A stretch of 64,000 nucleotides of DNA from Gloeophyllum trabeum ATCC 11539 (Eukaryota; Basidiomycota; Agaricomycetes; Gloeophyllales; Gloeophyllaceae). The translations under genes were made by a program, and so were the position numbers. The stretch spans positions 2,790,870-2,854,869 of the forward strand of contig NW_006920411.1 in the NCBI RefSeq assembly GCF_000344685.1, given 5' to 3'. Below, piece after piece: positions 24,548 through 36,551 of the stretch (the first letter of the stretch is position 1; each line of letters starts with the position of its first letter). Under the pieces are notes generated by a model, which had not been told where the DNA came from, did not search any database, and saw only the letters and a program-made list of their open reading frames with translations.

Positions 24548-25996
24548 AGTTGATCATGTATGCAGACAGGGGGTCCGACAGATAGTGGATGGGACCCAGA
24601 CGCAAGCAGGCCAGAACAGCACGGAACGAAATTTGTTGGGCGTGCCGTGCACTGCAGCCAAGTTATGAGCCCGAGTGTGCCGAAGCCGACGCGTAGAGTC
24701 ACGGCGTCGCTGCCAAATGTGGTAAATTTGCAGTGCTCGGAGCACTTCGGAGGCTCATCAACACCCCCAGCCGACTCTCTCCGCTCACTTACACACCATC
24801 CGTGGCCACCCGGCAGCAATCCACACCTGCTGACCGCCATCCTTGATACAAGGTGGCTCTGCGCAAATATGTGGAGAACGTACGGTAGTTATTCCGTTGT
24901 TCCTGGTGCGTACTACCTCCCCAGGAATTCCTTATGATTGATTAAGTATCTCCTATGTTCAACACAGAGACCCATGTAGTAGAGCATTTGTTCATGCGAA
25001 TCCAACTGAACCGCGGTAAAGGCCGCTCCCACATACGCATCAGCGACATAGGAGTCGCTGGAATGCCCATTCCTGCAGAACATGGCAAACTACCATGTAC
25101 CTTCCAGGACAGCGCTACTTTAACCTTGCCGTGCTGGGATGGTTTTCAACGTAGGTTTAGGTTGCGAGATTCGGGGCGCCCCGTATGCTATACAATCTGC
25201 CCGGATCTGCTGACATCCTGGCCTCACGGATGGACGAAATGCACGGCTCCGCTGGGGCTGCATGTCCGTTGTCACACATTTGGCTGGCTGGTGTATCTGC
25301 CGTGAGTATCACGCGCTTCGGTACTGAAATATGACCATGGGTCAGTTCGTCGTTACTCATTCCACCGCTCTCCTTTGGAATTGACACATTGATAACATGC
25401 TTCAGTCAATCATAGCACGGTTAAAGCACTAGCACTCCTGACAAATTATAGACCAATCGTCGAACTGCGACTGCGTTTCTGCACAGGTGAGACTCACGCT
25501 GGACGCGGAGCTCCTAAGGAGTTGCACGGCCTCAATAGGATAAGGCCATTCCGTCAGAGCTGCTCAAGTTTGCCGCATAGTGAGTCGTAGCCTCCTCCAA
25601 CCCCACGCGTCGGTAAATGTACATCGGTTGGGTCTCTTGAGCAATCAGTCCATGGGAAATGTATGATGCACCTATACACGCGAGCTGTCGTCTAGTTTGC
25701 ACTTCGCTTCTTCGATACGAGCCGGTCGTCTCAATTATTTGGTCACTCTAAATCCGCGTGTGCTCCGTCGATAGTACGATGTGCGCCCTCACTTGAAGAT
25801 TTACTTACTCGTGGTCCGTGATACTGTTCGAATAAAAGAGATGGAATGGTCGGAAATGCTCGTGTACTCGCGGTGGAAGATCGAGCCGTCGAGGACCATC
25901 CTTCTCTGACATATCCGCTTTCGGACAGCTCTTCATTGCTTACGTAAATGCCTAGGTTAGGAGTGTTGCCACAACTGCGAGCGGGCCACCGCACAA
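24548..25996. other. Intergenic region left of the inverted repeat
   Basis: No gene, conserved motif or plausible exon chain is visible. The part nearest 24.55 kb should contain the promoter of the PPR gene. The rest is of mixed composition. Confidence 0.4.
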
Positions 25997-26215
25997 GCAG
26001 GCTCCTAAACCACCCGTCCTTAGCGTTCGCGCTCCTCTAATTACTAGGGCAGAAGTGAAATATTATGTAAGAAAATGTATTATATGAGAATTACCGGATA
26101 CAGAACGAACAAGAGGAGGAGAACGCTATAGGACGGCTGGAACAAATCGTCTCCCCGAGATCACCGAGTCTGACTAAGCATGCCAAAAACGGCAGTAGCT
26201 GAATTGCTTCAACAG
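25997..26215 (+). repeat. Left arm of a perfect 219-bp inverted repeat
   Basis: This arm is the reverse complement of 27426-27644, with identical length and no difference that I could find by eye. The breakpoints are sharp: outer end GCAGGCTCCTAAACC, inner end TTGCTTCAACAG. No open frame with a recognisable product lies within the arm. The lack of divergence points to recent origin, gene conversion or an assembly artefact linked to the gap. Confidence 0.85.
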
Positions 26216-26296
26216 CAGTGGGTGGGCAATTGGGGTCATATAACATAGTTGTATGAGTTCGAAGCAACTTATAAGACATTCAATGAAGCTCTCAGA
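26186..26296 (+). repeat. 111-bp direct duplicate, copy left of the gap
   Basis: Identical by eye to 27273-27383, which begins at the first base after the run of N. The two copies directly abut the gap on each side. This is the pattern left when two overlapping contig ends are joined by a scaffold gap and not merged. Confidence 0.85.
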
Positions 26297-27272
26297 NNNN
26301 NNNNNNNNNNNNNNNNNNNNNNNNNNNNNNNNNNNNNNNNNNNNNNNNNNNNNNNNNNNNNNNNNNNNNNNNNNNNNNNNNNNNNNNNNNNNNNNNNNNN
26401 NNNNNNNNNNNNNNNNNNNNNNNNNNNNNNNNNNNNNNNNNNNNNNNNNNNNNNNNNNNNNNNNNNNNNNNNNNNNNNNNNNNNNNNNNNNNNNNNNNNN
26501 NNNNNNNNNNNNNNNNNNNNNNNNNNNNNNNNNNNNNNNNNNNNNNNNNNNNNNNNNNNNNNNNNNNNNNNNNNNNNNNNNNNNNNNNNNNNNNNNNNNN
26601 NNNNNNNNNNNNNNNNNNNNNNNNNNNNNNNNNNNNNNNNNNNNNNNNNNNNNNNNNNNNNNNNNNNNNNNNNNNNNNNNNNNNNNNNNNNNNNNNNNNN
26701 NNNNNNNNNNNNNNNNNNNNNNNNNNNNNNNNNNNNNNNNNNNNNNNNNNNNNNNNNNNNNNNNNNNNNNNNNNNNNNNNNNNNNNNNNNNNNNNNNNNN
26801 NNNNNNNNNNNNNNNNNNNNNNNNNNNNNNNNNNNNNNNNNNNNNNNNNNNNNNNNNNNNNNNNNNNNNNNNNNNNNNNNNNNNNNNNNNNNNNNNNNNN
26901 NNNNNNNNNNNNNNNNNNNNNNNNNNNNNNNNNNNNNNNNNNNNNNNNNNNNNNNNNNNNNNNNNNNNNNNNNNNNNNNNNNNNNNNNNNNNNNNNNNNN
27001 NNNNNNNNNNNNNNNNNNNNNNNNNNNNNNNNNNNNNNNNNNNNNNNNNNNNNNNNNNNNNNNNNNNNNNNNNNNNNNNNNNNNNNNNNNNNNNNNNNNN
27101 NNNNNNNNNNNNNNNNNNNNNNNNNNNNNNNNNNNNNNNNNNNNNNNNNNNNNNNNNNNNNNNNNNNNNNNNNNNNNNNNNNNNNNNNNNNNNNNNNNNN
27201 NNNNNNNNNNNNNNNNNNNNNNNNNNNNNNNNNNNNNNNNNNNNNNNNNNNNNNNNNNNNNNNNNNNNNNNN
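26297..27272. other. Assembly gap, 976 N
   Basis: A run of 976 N. Because both sides carry the same 111 bp, the gap may have no real content. No feature can be read across it. Confidence 0.99.
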
Positions 27273-27383
27273 AAAACGGCAGTAGCTGAATTGCTTCAAC
27301 AGCAGTGGGTGGGCAATTGGGGTCATATAACATAGTTGTATGAGTTCGAAGCAACTTATAAGACATTCAATGAAGCTCTCAGA
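27273..27383 (+). repeat. 111-bp direct duplicate, copy right of the gap
   Basis: Identical by eye to 26186-26296; see that entry. If merged, the loop between the two inverted arms would be about 123 nt. Confidence 0.85.
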
Positions 27384-27425
27384 CACTCGGGCTGAGTATT
27401 CAGTGAGCATATAGTACAATCACTA

Positions 27426-27644
27426 CTGTTGAAGCAATTCAGCTACTGCCGTTTTTGGCATGCTTAGTCAGACTCGGTGATCTCGGGGAGACGATTTGTT
27501 CCAGCCGTCCTATAGCGTTCTCCTCCTCTTGTTCGTTCTGTATCCGGTAATTCTCATATAATACATTTTCTTACATAATATTTCACTTCTGCCCTAGTAA
27601 TTAGAGGAGCGCGAACGCTAAGGACGGGTGGTTTAGGAGCCTGC
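27426..27644 (-). repeat. Right arm of the perfect 219-bp inverted repeat
   Basis: Reverse complement of 25997-26215. The outer end stops 23 bp before the ATG of the BIG1-like gene, so the arm lies in its promoter and 5' leader. Confidence 0.85.
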
Positions 27645-27667
27645 CGCACAAGTCGAACTCGTACGCT

Positions 27668-28683
27668 ATGGCTGGTCGCTATCTGGTGGTAGCGTCCCTG
27701 TTGGCGTCCACTTATGCCTTCTCGAACACGTACCCACTTATTGCATGGGCTTCAGATAGGTGAGTGCTATCATATATCCCTGTTTTGGTCTACCTTGATT
27801 AACCGTGAACGGAACGCTGCAGTCTAACACTACCCGAGAGCGTTTCGTCGCCTTCCCTCGAGCCAGTCCTGAATAGTTTTGGACACTTAGAGACTGTGTG
27901 CGAGAACGACGTGATAGTCGTTGTCGAGCAGCCCGGGGTACGCACTGTAGCCTTCCACCTTTCGCCCCACGTCTAATGACCTAGTAGCTGCACGCCTCGG
28001 ACTTGCGGACGCTGTCACCCTCAGCGCCTCTCAGCCTGGCCCTCAAGGGCGCTGCTTCGACGCTCCAGCTCCCTTACCTTCGCCGAAGCTCCGATGCATC
28101 CCTCTCTGAATTCGTAGAGCGCATCTCGCAAAGATGCAACCTCCCCGTCATTAGCCTCTCAGGCAGCGACGTCGACCGTCTTCACCAAGTCGTGAGGGGC
28201 CGGTCACGATACATTATTTACGTCGAGTTCCCCGAGATTTCTTCGGAGTCGGCTTGGAGGAGAAGCCTCGACATAAATCAACGATGTAAGTAGCCCTATA
28301 TAAAGTCTTCGGCTTCCCTGACGTCAGACCCAGCAGCAAATCTGTACAACCACCTGCAGTTCCTACCCGCATCGTCCAAGCATCTCGTGCTCCTCGCCGG
28401 CGCACCCAGGCAGGAAGACTGCTCCGACGGCCACTGCCTCTCGCCCGAGGTTGACATCCCCTCCCCCGCATTCATGGCACCGAGCAACACCACCGTCCCC
28501 GGGGGCGGCATCCTCAAACGCTACCAGCTCCTCACCCCCGCCCTGATCATGACCCTCATCGTCGCGTTATTTGTCATCGTTCCCGTAGTTTACTTGGGCA
28601 TCTCTGCTTTGGCGAGCATCCAGGCCCCGGCGCGGATGGAGCCGCCGAAGCGGTTCAATGCCCAGGAGAAGAAGACGCAGTAG
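27668..28683 (+). CDS. BIG1: BIG1-like ER membrane protein (Ac45/VOA1 type)
   Basis: Small type I ER protein; fungal Big1 affects beta-1,6-glucan in the cell wall, and the related VOA1/Ac45 proteins assist the V-ATPase. The ATG at 27668 begins a signal peptide (MAGRYLVVASLLASTYAFS) followed by the family-like NTYPLIAWASDR. Several small introns follow, one near 27.76 kb, one near 27.94 kb and one near 28.29 kb. The lumenal part has no enzyme motif. One membrane helix near the C-terminus (LIMTLIVALFVIVPVVYLGI) precedes a short basic tail (EPPKRFNAQEKKTQ). The assignment rests on size, topology and the N-terminal segment. Confidence 0.65.
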
Positions 28684-28894
28684 TGGGCTTCATGATCTGC
28701 TTTGCTTGTGTCTCCGACGGTTGAGGGAGGCAGCAATGCAATGATGTTACTACAATGATACCAATACATGATGCGCTAATTTCCATACAAGTCCGAATGC
28801 GAGGGGAACATTTTCTATGTGCAATGAATGTGTGATGAATGTACAGTGAAGACCCATGGATCCGAAAAGGCGAAAGACTAAGACTGTCCTTGGG

Positions 28895-31800
28895 TTATTG
28901 CTCCAGAATATCAAGATCGTGAGCAAGATGCACTTTCTCCAGTGCAGCAAGGTGAAGGGGCAATGTCGGCGCGTTTGCGATATGTCTCGCCTTAGCGAGG
29001 AGCGCCAATTCGTAGAAATTAGATGTTACATCGCGTAGCGTGTCCTTGTCAGATACTGTAAACGGTGAATCGATAGGCGTGGCAGAGTGAAGCAGGTGAA
29101 CGTTGAGCATGCTGATGGACGTGTGGTCAGTACCGGCTGGGACATAGACTAAGGTGCTCGACAGAGCAGGGAGTGCGCCGATGTCTGTGTCAGCAGAGTC
29201 CCCAGTGAGCTCCGGTACACAGGACACGTCGTAACTGTAGTCAAGAGTCGGCGGTGTCAATGGAAAGGTGTATATTCCCGGAGGATTCAGGGTATATGCT
29301 GTCCAGGACGCATCCAGGAAAGTCGTCCCATGAGTATCCTTGGACGCATGCCGCTGAGGCGATATAGGCTTGGACTGCTTGCGTTCTGGGGCAAGGAACG
29401 TCCAAGAGTTGCCTTGCTCCGCGACCATGACACTGGCATGCAGAGAGACGTCGAGAGAATCCGCGACTGCAACCCGCAGACGTGATATCCAAACTAGCGG
29501 CACAATGTCTATCAGCCTCATTCCTCAAGATGCACACCGTGAAGCTCACCTTGTAGTTCGTCTTCGGCCATGAACCCAAGCTTGGTGACGACGACTCTCC
29601 AGTCGACGCTCGCTCGGCGCGCCATTTGGCAAGCAAAGCCCCAGACCCGGTCAACCACTTGCTCTTCCTTCCGGTCCTCTGGGTATAACCAGACGCCGAC
29701 ATCATATCCCTCCCCACGTTGATCTACACACGTCGCTAGAAGCCACTTCCCGCACTCAGAAATGCGATATCCAACGTGGAGAAGAGTATGTCTGTCCGCC
29801 ACATCCAACGTGCGTAGATGGCCTTCGCGCAGGAACAGCGCGGAATTGTGGAGGGCACGAGCAGCTACGAATGCGGGCTCCTGGACATAAGCCCTGCGAG
29901 GCTCCAGTTGCTCGACTTGGGGTCGCGCAGTGTAGCGATCCACGGGACGCAGGATCCTATCATACACACTGTGCACTAGAATGTCGGTAGGCGAGTCGCG
30001 GGATGTCGCATACGCACTCGCGAAAACAAGGTGCTCGGGAACCAGATGGAAGAGGATCTGTTTCTCCGTATGTGACTTGAGCGTTCGCTTCGTCGCTGAG
30101 AATATTTGTCGAAGAACTGGAGAAGACAAGGCCATGATCGACGCGGGCGTCACGACATAGAAGACGATATTGCTAGTATCGACTGCCAGCGATGCAACGA
30201 AATTGACCAAAGTCTTTCGGATGCTCTCTAGTTTGAGGGGAACGATACCGTCTCGAGTGCACTCTGCGGCCTTGCCAGCAACATGACAACCCAGATTCCT
30301 CGCCTGAAACAAGAGTCCAAGTTAAGTTCTAAACAAGTGAAACGAGAACTGATTGAGCTACCTTGTACCGGGATGAGACTTTGGTCAACCAAGACTCGAC
30401 CTGCTGTACCTTCGAGTCCCCTTCATCTTCGAAGAAAACAAAGGCAGACACGTCCTTCTTGCCGTTCCGAGGAGATAGACCTAGCTTTTCCCAGAACCGC
30501 AGCGCAGTATAACCTGTCTGTATAACTGCGTCGCTCTTGGTCACAGTCATCAGAGGCGGCTTCAGTCTCCTCAGCACCGCACTCTCCGAGCCTGTAGTAT
30601 CAGAGCCAGCGTCGGACGCAAGGAGCTCCCTCACTTCCATCGACGGCGGGCAACCCTCCAACTTCGCGAGGAGCCGCAGGGCCTGGTGAGCATCGCTCTG
30701 CCACACCTCAGTGGCGGGCCCACTCGCCCGCTCCTCGTCCATCCTCTTGACCCGGCACGCCTGCGCCCACACGGGGTTCTCGATCTGCTCCTTCGCGAAC
30801 ATCAGCGCCGCCGCCTCCAGCGACTTGGACTTCTCCGACGCAGCGCTGAGCGCCGCCGCCGGCGACACGGGCGTCGGGACCGACATGGGCGGGGCGGCGG
30901 CGGGCGCGAGGGCCGCAGGCGCATCGGGCGGCCGGAGCGCGGAGCTGGCGGGGAGCAGCTGCGAGTGGTGGAACTGCGTGTGCAGGAGCGTCGGGCCGAG
31001 GGGGAGGTACGGCGGCAGGGGCGTCGACGGGCGGGACACCGAGCGCGACTCGTCGTCGTCGTCCATCCACCGGTCCTCCTCCTCCGATTCCGGCTCGGAT
31101 TTGTCCTCCTCGGGCTCGTCCGGTGTGCACGGGAACCAGTCCTCGGGCTCCTGGATCCACGGCGGGGACAGCTTCATATCGCGCATGCCCTGCTCGATGC
31201 TCTTGCGCTTCACGCCAATGAGCTGGCGCACGACGCCCACCCTCGGGTCCGTCACCGCCGAGTACCTAAACTTCCACCCCCCCTCCTTCCCCTGCCACAC
31301 CGCCATCTCCTTCCCATCTCTCTGCGCCTCCCCCACCGCGAACTTGCCCATCGCGTACTTGTCGTCCGACGCCTTGTGCGCCGGCGCGAACGGGATGGGG
31401 TCGAAGACGCGCGGCACGCCGAGGAGCAGCTGCGACGCGTGCGCCGGCGCGGCGAGCTGCACCGTCGGCGTCGGCGGGTCCGAGTACGCAGACGGGGTGC
31501 CTGCGGGCGAGGACGGGTCGAGCTCGGGCGGCGGCGCCGGCGTGTCCCCCGCTCCCATGCCCATCCCCAGCACCGGCCACGGGGAACTCTGGGTCTTCAC
31601 GGGCGAAGCGGCGGCGAACCCGCGCATGCCCTCGCCGAACGCAGGGGGGGAGATGTTGAGCAGGCCCGCGTCGCCTGCGCTCGGGCGGTCGAAAAAGTTG
31701 AAGTCGTCCTCCGTGAAGACGTCGAAGGGCTCCGCGGGCTCGCCGTCGCCGAAGCCGTAGCCCATGAAGTCTGCAGACGAGGGCTGCGCCCAGGAGGGCT

Positions 31801-33751
31801 CGAAGGTCGTGAAGGTGTCGAAGGAAATTGGGTCGGGGTCCGGGTCCGGGTTAGGGGAGACAGAGGCAGATGCAGAGGGGGCGGGGAGGGTATCTGCGGG
31901 TTGGACGGCAGGTGAGGTGGATGGAGCGAGGGTGACGTCCATGTCCATGGGCGTCATCTCCGGAACGAGACTAGCAGAAGGGAGGGGTACAACCATCCCA
32001 AGCTCCTGTTCGACGACCATCGGACTCTCGCCCGCAGGACTACTACTCGGGGGGAAGATGGGCGTCTCCTCCGCCGCGACGGGCGTCTGGCCCACCGCCG
32101 CCGGCGTGGACAATGTCATGGGTGTAGGCGTCATCGGCGGGGCAGAGCGCATGGGCGACGACGCGTGCGCGCTCTCGCGCTCCCTCTTCAGCCGTTCGCG
32201 CTCCCGCTCGCGTTCGCGCGCGACGGCCTCGACGTACGCGGACGCTTCCGCGGCGACGGCGGGCATGTCCTTCCCGCCTGCTACGAGGGTCATGCATTTG
32301 AACGCCGCCTGGGTCTCCCCCGCGCGCGCGGTGAACACGCTGCTCCTCTTCAGCGACGGGCGGATGGGCTTGTTTCCTTGCGCTTGCACTTGGACGGCCG
32401 GTGCGTCGGGCGGTGGCGGGGGGACGGGCGAGGCCTGCAGCTCGGGCGGGAGCGCGGGGAGATAGGCTAGCGGCTTCCTCGCGCACTGCGCGGCGGGGTG
32501 GAACGCGACGCACAGCCGCGCGGGCCAGATGAGCGGGAGGCCCTTGTCCTCGCCCTGCTTGTTCTGCACGCCCACCCACGCGATGACGTACATCGGCCCT
32601 TTCCCCGGTGCGCTGTTCGTACTCGTGTAGGGCGGGGGCGAGGCCCAGTCGCCTGTGCCCAGCCCGGCGAGGGAGTCGGTGAATTGGGATGTGAGGACGG
32701 AGGTGGGCCCGGTGTAGGAGGAGAGGAGGTAGGCGGGGGTGCCGTAGGGGAGGAGGGTGATGGGGGTGCCTGGGGGGGAGGGGAGGTAGAACGGGAGGGG
32801 GTGGAAGGGCGTAGGGGTGAGGAGGGGTTTGATGATGAGGCGCGAGGGGGAGAGGTGGAGGTGGAGGTGGCAGTGGATGAGAGGTCTGGCATGAGCAAAC
32901 GTGGTCATTGGTCAGCGTGCGGTCGCGGTATGATGAGTCGGGGCCGCACCTGCATTGGGCGTAGTGCTCCCAGCCGGAGCCCCACTCCGACGGACTCGAG
33001 GGGGGCCCGAGGAGGAAGCCGCGCTTGAATCGCTTGACGGGTCGCGCGTCCGAGGTGCTCTTGGATGCCTCGGCAATGTCGTCGATCAGGCGCTCGCGGA
33101 CGGCTTGGAGGAACTGCGAGTAGACCTGTCGTAAGGGCCGGCGGGGGAACAGGCATGCTTCGGAGGGAATGTGGCAGGTGGATGCGGATGGGGTCGGACG
33201 GGTGCGCTCGAGGCAGGCGGGGCATGGCTCGCGGTGGTCTGCGCATTCGGCGGAGCATGGGTAGAGGCCTTGCGGGGAAAAGGCAGAGGATTCTGTGACT
33301 GGGGGTGGGTTAGTGGCGGGATTCGGACGGAAGGTAGCTGCACAAATTGGTCGCTCGAGTACGCGCAGAAGATGAATAAAGTATAGAGAGCGACAGACGG
33401 ACCTCGGACATCGAGGAAGCGTAGCTCCTTCAGGCTCTTGTGGCAGTCCGAGGGGCCGTCGGACGAGCTGACGGCAAAGACGTAGAGGGATGAGCCGTCG
33501 TTGGATATTCGTACGCTGGGCAGCAGGGACTCTAGTACGGCGGGCTTGCGCAGCTGCAAGACGCTCCTCCGCGCGAGTTCAAGAGCATGCGTGTCTTGCG
33601 CGGTAAAGACGGAATACGCGATGAGGGGACTCGGAGGCAGGGGGATGGCCGAGGCGAGCAGATGGTTCGAGAGGAATATTCGAGGGGGAAACTGGGCGAG
33701 CAGCGCGGTCCCTGTGCTGTCGGGGCATGCGCTGGAAAGCTTTGTGGCCAT
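28895..33751 (-). CDS. MED13: Mediator complex subunit 13 (kinase module)
   Basis: Large scaffold of the CDK8 kinase module of Mediator in the nucleus. The ATG at 33751 starts MATKLSSACPDSTGTALL. A second exon carries VYSQFLQAVRERLIDDIAE and RFKRGFLLGPPSS, the conserved N-terminal Med13 block. The long third exon (to about 30.35 kb) has CHLHLHLSPSRLIIKPLL, then a long Pro/Ser-rich disordered middle. The C-terminal MID/PIWI-like part includes PVLRQIFSATKRTL, QILFHLVPEHLV, YRISECGKWLLATCVDQRGE and the final STLVYVPAG. The tail ends about 210 bp from the convergent BIG1-like gene. Splice sites in the C-terminal third were placed only roughly. Confidence 0.85.
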
Positions 33752-33859
33752 GGGTGGTCGGTGTGGCGGGATATGCACTGGACCGGAGAATGCCGAGGGC
33801 GTCCAGCGTCGCGCGCTGTGGCACTGGCAGGCCCGACTTTGTCGCTCGCCACCAAAAAC
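33752..33859. promoter_or_regulatory. Short divergent promoter region, MED13 / DUF2433 gene
   Basis: Only 108 bp separate the two start codons, which point away from each other. The promoters and both 5' leaders must therefore overlap or reach into the neighbouring coding region. No clear TATA box is seen. Confidence 0.5.
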
Positions 33860-36166
33860 ATGCAGTCCGGCTCCCGCCCTGCGTCGACATCGACCCGCCC
33901 CGCCCTGTCGCCCCTCCCGCGCCCGACGCAGCACGTCAACACTCAGACAAAGCTCCTCGACGCCGTCCATGGCAGGCTCCTCTGCGTCGCCGACATCCGC
34001 GGCCGCCTCTCCGCCTTGAACGACCTCGCGCGCGAGGTCAACGCCAGTGCCATCATCCACACCGGCGACTTTGGTTTCTTTGGTGCGTAACGTCCTTGCT
34101 CATCGTACGCGACGCTCATGCTGGCGGCAGAGGCGTCCAGTCTCGACAGAATCAACGACAGGACGCTCCGCCACCTCACCATGTACTCGCCGCTCATCCC
34201 GCAGGCCCAGCGCACCCACCTCCTCGAACCCCAAAACCCGCCCGCCCACATCCGCCAGACCGTCAACGTCTCCATGCTCTCCGAGTTCCCCCTCCTCCTC
34301 TCCGGCCAGATCAAGCTCGCCGTCCCCGTCTACACCGTCTGGGGCGCCTGCGAGGACGTCCTCGTCCTCGAAAAGTTCCGCACCGGCTCCTACGCCATCG
34401 ACAACCTCCACGTCATCGACGAGGCCACCACCCGCTGCCTCGACGTCGGCGGCGTCAAGCTCCGCCTCCTCGGCCTCGGCGGCGCCCTCGTCCCCCACAA
34501 GATGTTCGACAACGGCGACGGCAGCGCCACCATCGCCGGCGGCCAGGGCACCATGTGGACCACCGCCCTCCAGATGGGTGAACTTGTCGACACCGCACAG
34601 CGCGTCTTTGACCAGACCGAGACGCGCGTCCTCGTCACCCACGCCAGCCCCGGCCGCGAGGGCATCATCAACCAGCTCGCCCTCGTCCTCAAGGCCGACC
34701 TCACCATCTCCGCCGGCCTCCACTTTCGCTACGCGACTTCCTACAACGAATTCAGCGTCCAGGGCGACTACGAGGGCTACCGCCACAAGCTCCTCGTCGG
34801 CAAGGACGCGTTCGACAAGGTCTGGGAGAGCGTCAAGGGCCAGGTCGACATTGTCATTGACGACAACCAGCGTGTGCTCTTGGACAAGTTCCTGTCCGTC
34901 GTCGAGCGCATCCCGCCGCCGTCCGGCCAGACCGCCCCCACGGGCGCGCCCATCCCCGAGGAGCCGGCATGGAAGAACTGCTGGAACTGGAACCTGTGCG
35001 ACGCCGCGTACGGCTCGCTCGTGCTCGACGTCAAAGAAGGCCGGGTGAGCGCCGAGATCAAGAGCCAAGGTGCGTATCGCTAGCATACATCCCTGGATAC
35101 CCATTCACCACGTGTCTAGGCTTCAACTACGCGTACCGCCGCACGCCCATCGCCGCCCCCGCGTCCGGCGGCACGCCCAACCCGCCCACGAAAACCTCCA
35201 CGCCCGCGCCGCCCGCGGACAAGCCCGCGCCCCCGCACCTGGCCAAGTCCGCCGGCTCGACGCCGCTCCCGCGCTCGGGCAAGGACACGCCCGGCGACGG
35301 CGCGGAGAGCCCCGCGCGCGCAAACGGCGCGAGCACGCCGGGGGGGCTGACGCCTGCGGAGAAGGCGGAGCGGAAGAAGGAGAAGAAGAAGGAGAGGAAG
35401 GAGCGGGAGCGCGCGGAGCGCGAGGCTCGTGAAAAGGATGGTCACGTCGCGGAGGGCGAGAAGAAGGAGGGCGGTGAGGAGCCCAAGGCGGGCTCGGGGA
35501 AGGCGACGCCGAGTGTGGACGTGCCCGAGGCGTCCGCGTCGACGTCGGATGCGCCGAAGGAAGCGGACAGGGTGATGTCGCCCGCGACTGACAGCGCGGG
35601 CGGGCGCACGCCGACGAGCAAGCGCCCCCCGCGCAACCCGTGGACGCTCTTCGTGCGCTCCTCGACACCCGCGAACGAGGGCGAGCTCAGGGAGTTCTTT
35701 GGCGAGGCCGCCTCTGGGGTACGTGTGCTGTGCTTTTCTGATCGGGTGTTACGTGCTCAGAGGTTACTGCACAGATAATTCGCGTGAACTACCCGACTAG
35801 TTTTTCGGGAAGGAGCCAGAAGACTGCGTTTGTCGAGTTTGGGGACGAGGAGGCGATGAAGGCGGGGCTGGAAAAGCACGCAGAAGTAGGCAGTGACTTG
35901 CTTCTGCTAGTTCTTTGCTAACTAGCTTGCACTTGCAGAAACTGAAGGACACTGTCCCGGAAGTCAAGCAAGCACAGGATCGCGAGCCGCGCGAGAACGG
36001 GCCCTTCAGAGGCGGGCGGGGAGGCCGCGGTCGCGGTGGGTTCGCCGCGCGGGGCCTCTCACAGGCAGGGCTGACAAGAGGCGGGGCGCCGCATATGAGC
36101 GGTGACAGAAAAACCAACGGAGACGCGCCCAGTGGTTCCGCGAACAAGGGCGGCGAGGGTGCGTAA
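33860..36166 (+). CDS. DUF2433 phosphoesterase-like protein with RRM and RGG tail
   Basis: The N-terminal half resembles the fungal DUF2433 family, a calcineurin-like metallophosphoesterase fold. I see VADIRGRLS, IIHTGDFGFFG, VYTVWGACEDV, LRLLGLGGA and VLVTHASPGREG at the places where metal-binding motifs D-x-H, GD, GN and GH normally stand. Some metal ligands appear replaced (DIRG instead of DxH), so catalysis is uncertain. Exon 1 is 33860 to about 34084. After about residue 400 comes a Lys/Glu-rich linker (KKEKKKERKERERAERE). An RRM-like unit follows (NPWTLFVRSSTPANEGELRE, then KTAFVEFGDEEAMKAGL), and an RGG-rich end (GRGGRGRGGFAARG). This order suggests an RNA-associated protein. Substrate unknown. 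Confidence 0.7.
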
Positions 36167-36551
36167 GGACTTGGGTGCGTGTAATTGGGTCACGGCGTAA
36201 TCAGGCTTGTCAGTGTCTTGAGGAACACTCCTGTAGGCACTAATTTTGATTCTGCCTCTCTCTCTGTCCATGCGGAATTGTCGTTATGCTGCTCGATATG
36301 CGTTCCTCGCGGTCCCTATTCTACAGCTATGGTTAGAGTCTTTCAACTGTAGTCGACGTTTAATCCTAGCTATATACCCTTGGATGTGTGGACTGGCGTC
36401 CGATCAATGCGCATGTGATTACCCCGGATGCGGGGTGCTGTCGGGTACAGCCCGGGCCGGATCATCGTCGGTCGGGCACTTGGCGTCGGTGTCGAGTACA
36501 AAGACACGCAGCAGCCTCTTTACCCTTTCCCTCTTCCAAAAAATCGCCGCA
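36167..36551. other. Spacer, 3' UTR and promoter
   Basis: Same-strand spacer between the DUF2433 gene and the acyl-CoA dehydrogenase gene. The part just before 36552 is CT-rich (CCTTTCCCTCTTCC), as is common upstream of fungal start codons. Confidence 0.4.

Noticed and set aside
26249..27419. Four long open frames across the N run
   Set aside because: They consist almost wholly of undetermined residues from the assembly gap, so they carry no coding evidence.
30686..31915. 409-codon frame on the plus strand, antisense to MED13
   Set aside because: Arg-rich, without motifs; it is the mirror of the GC-rich Pro/Ser-rich MED13 middle region, which has clear family matches on the minus strand.
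34100..35104. 334-codon minus-strand frame antisense to the DUF2433 gene
   Set aside because: Composition (Val/Asp/Glu/Leu-rich) is that of a GC-rich antisense shadow; the plus strand has conserved motifs.
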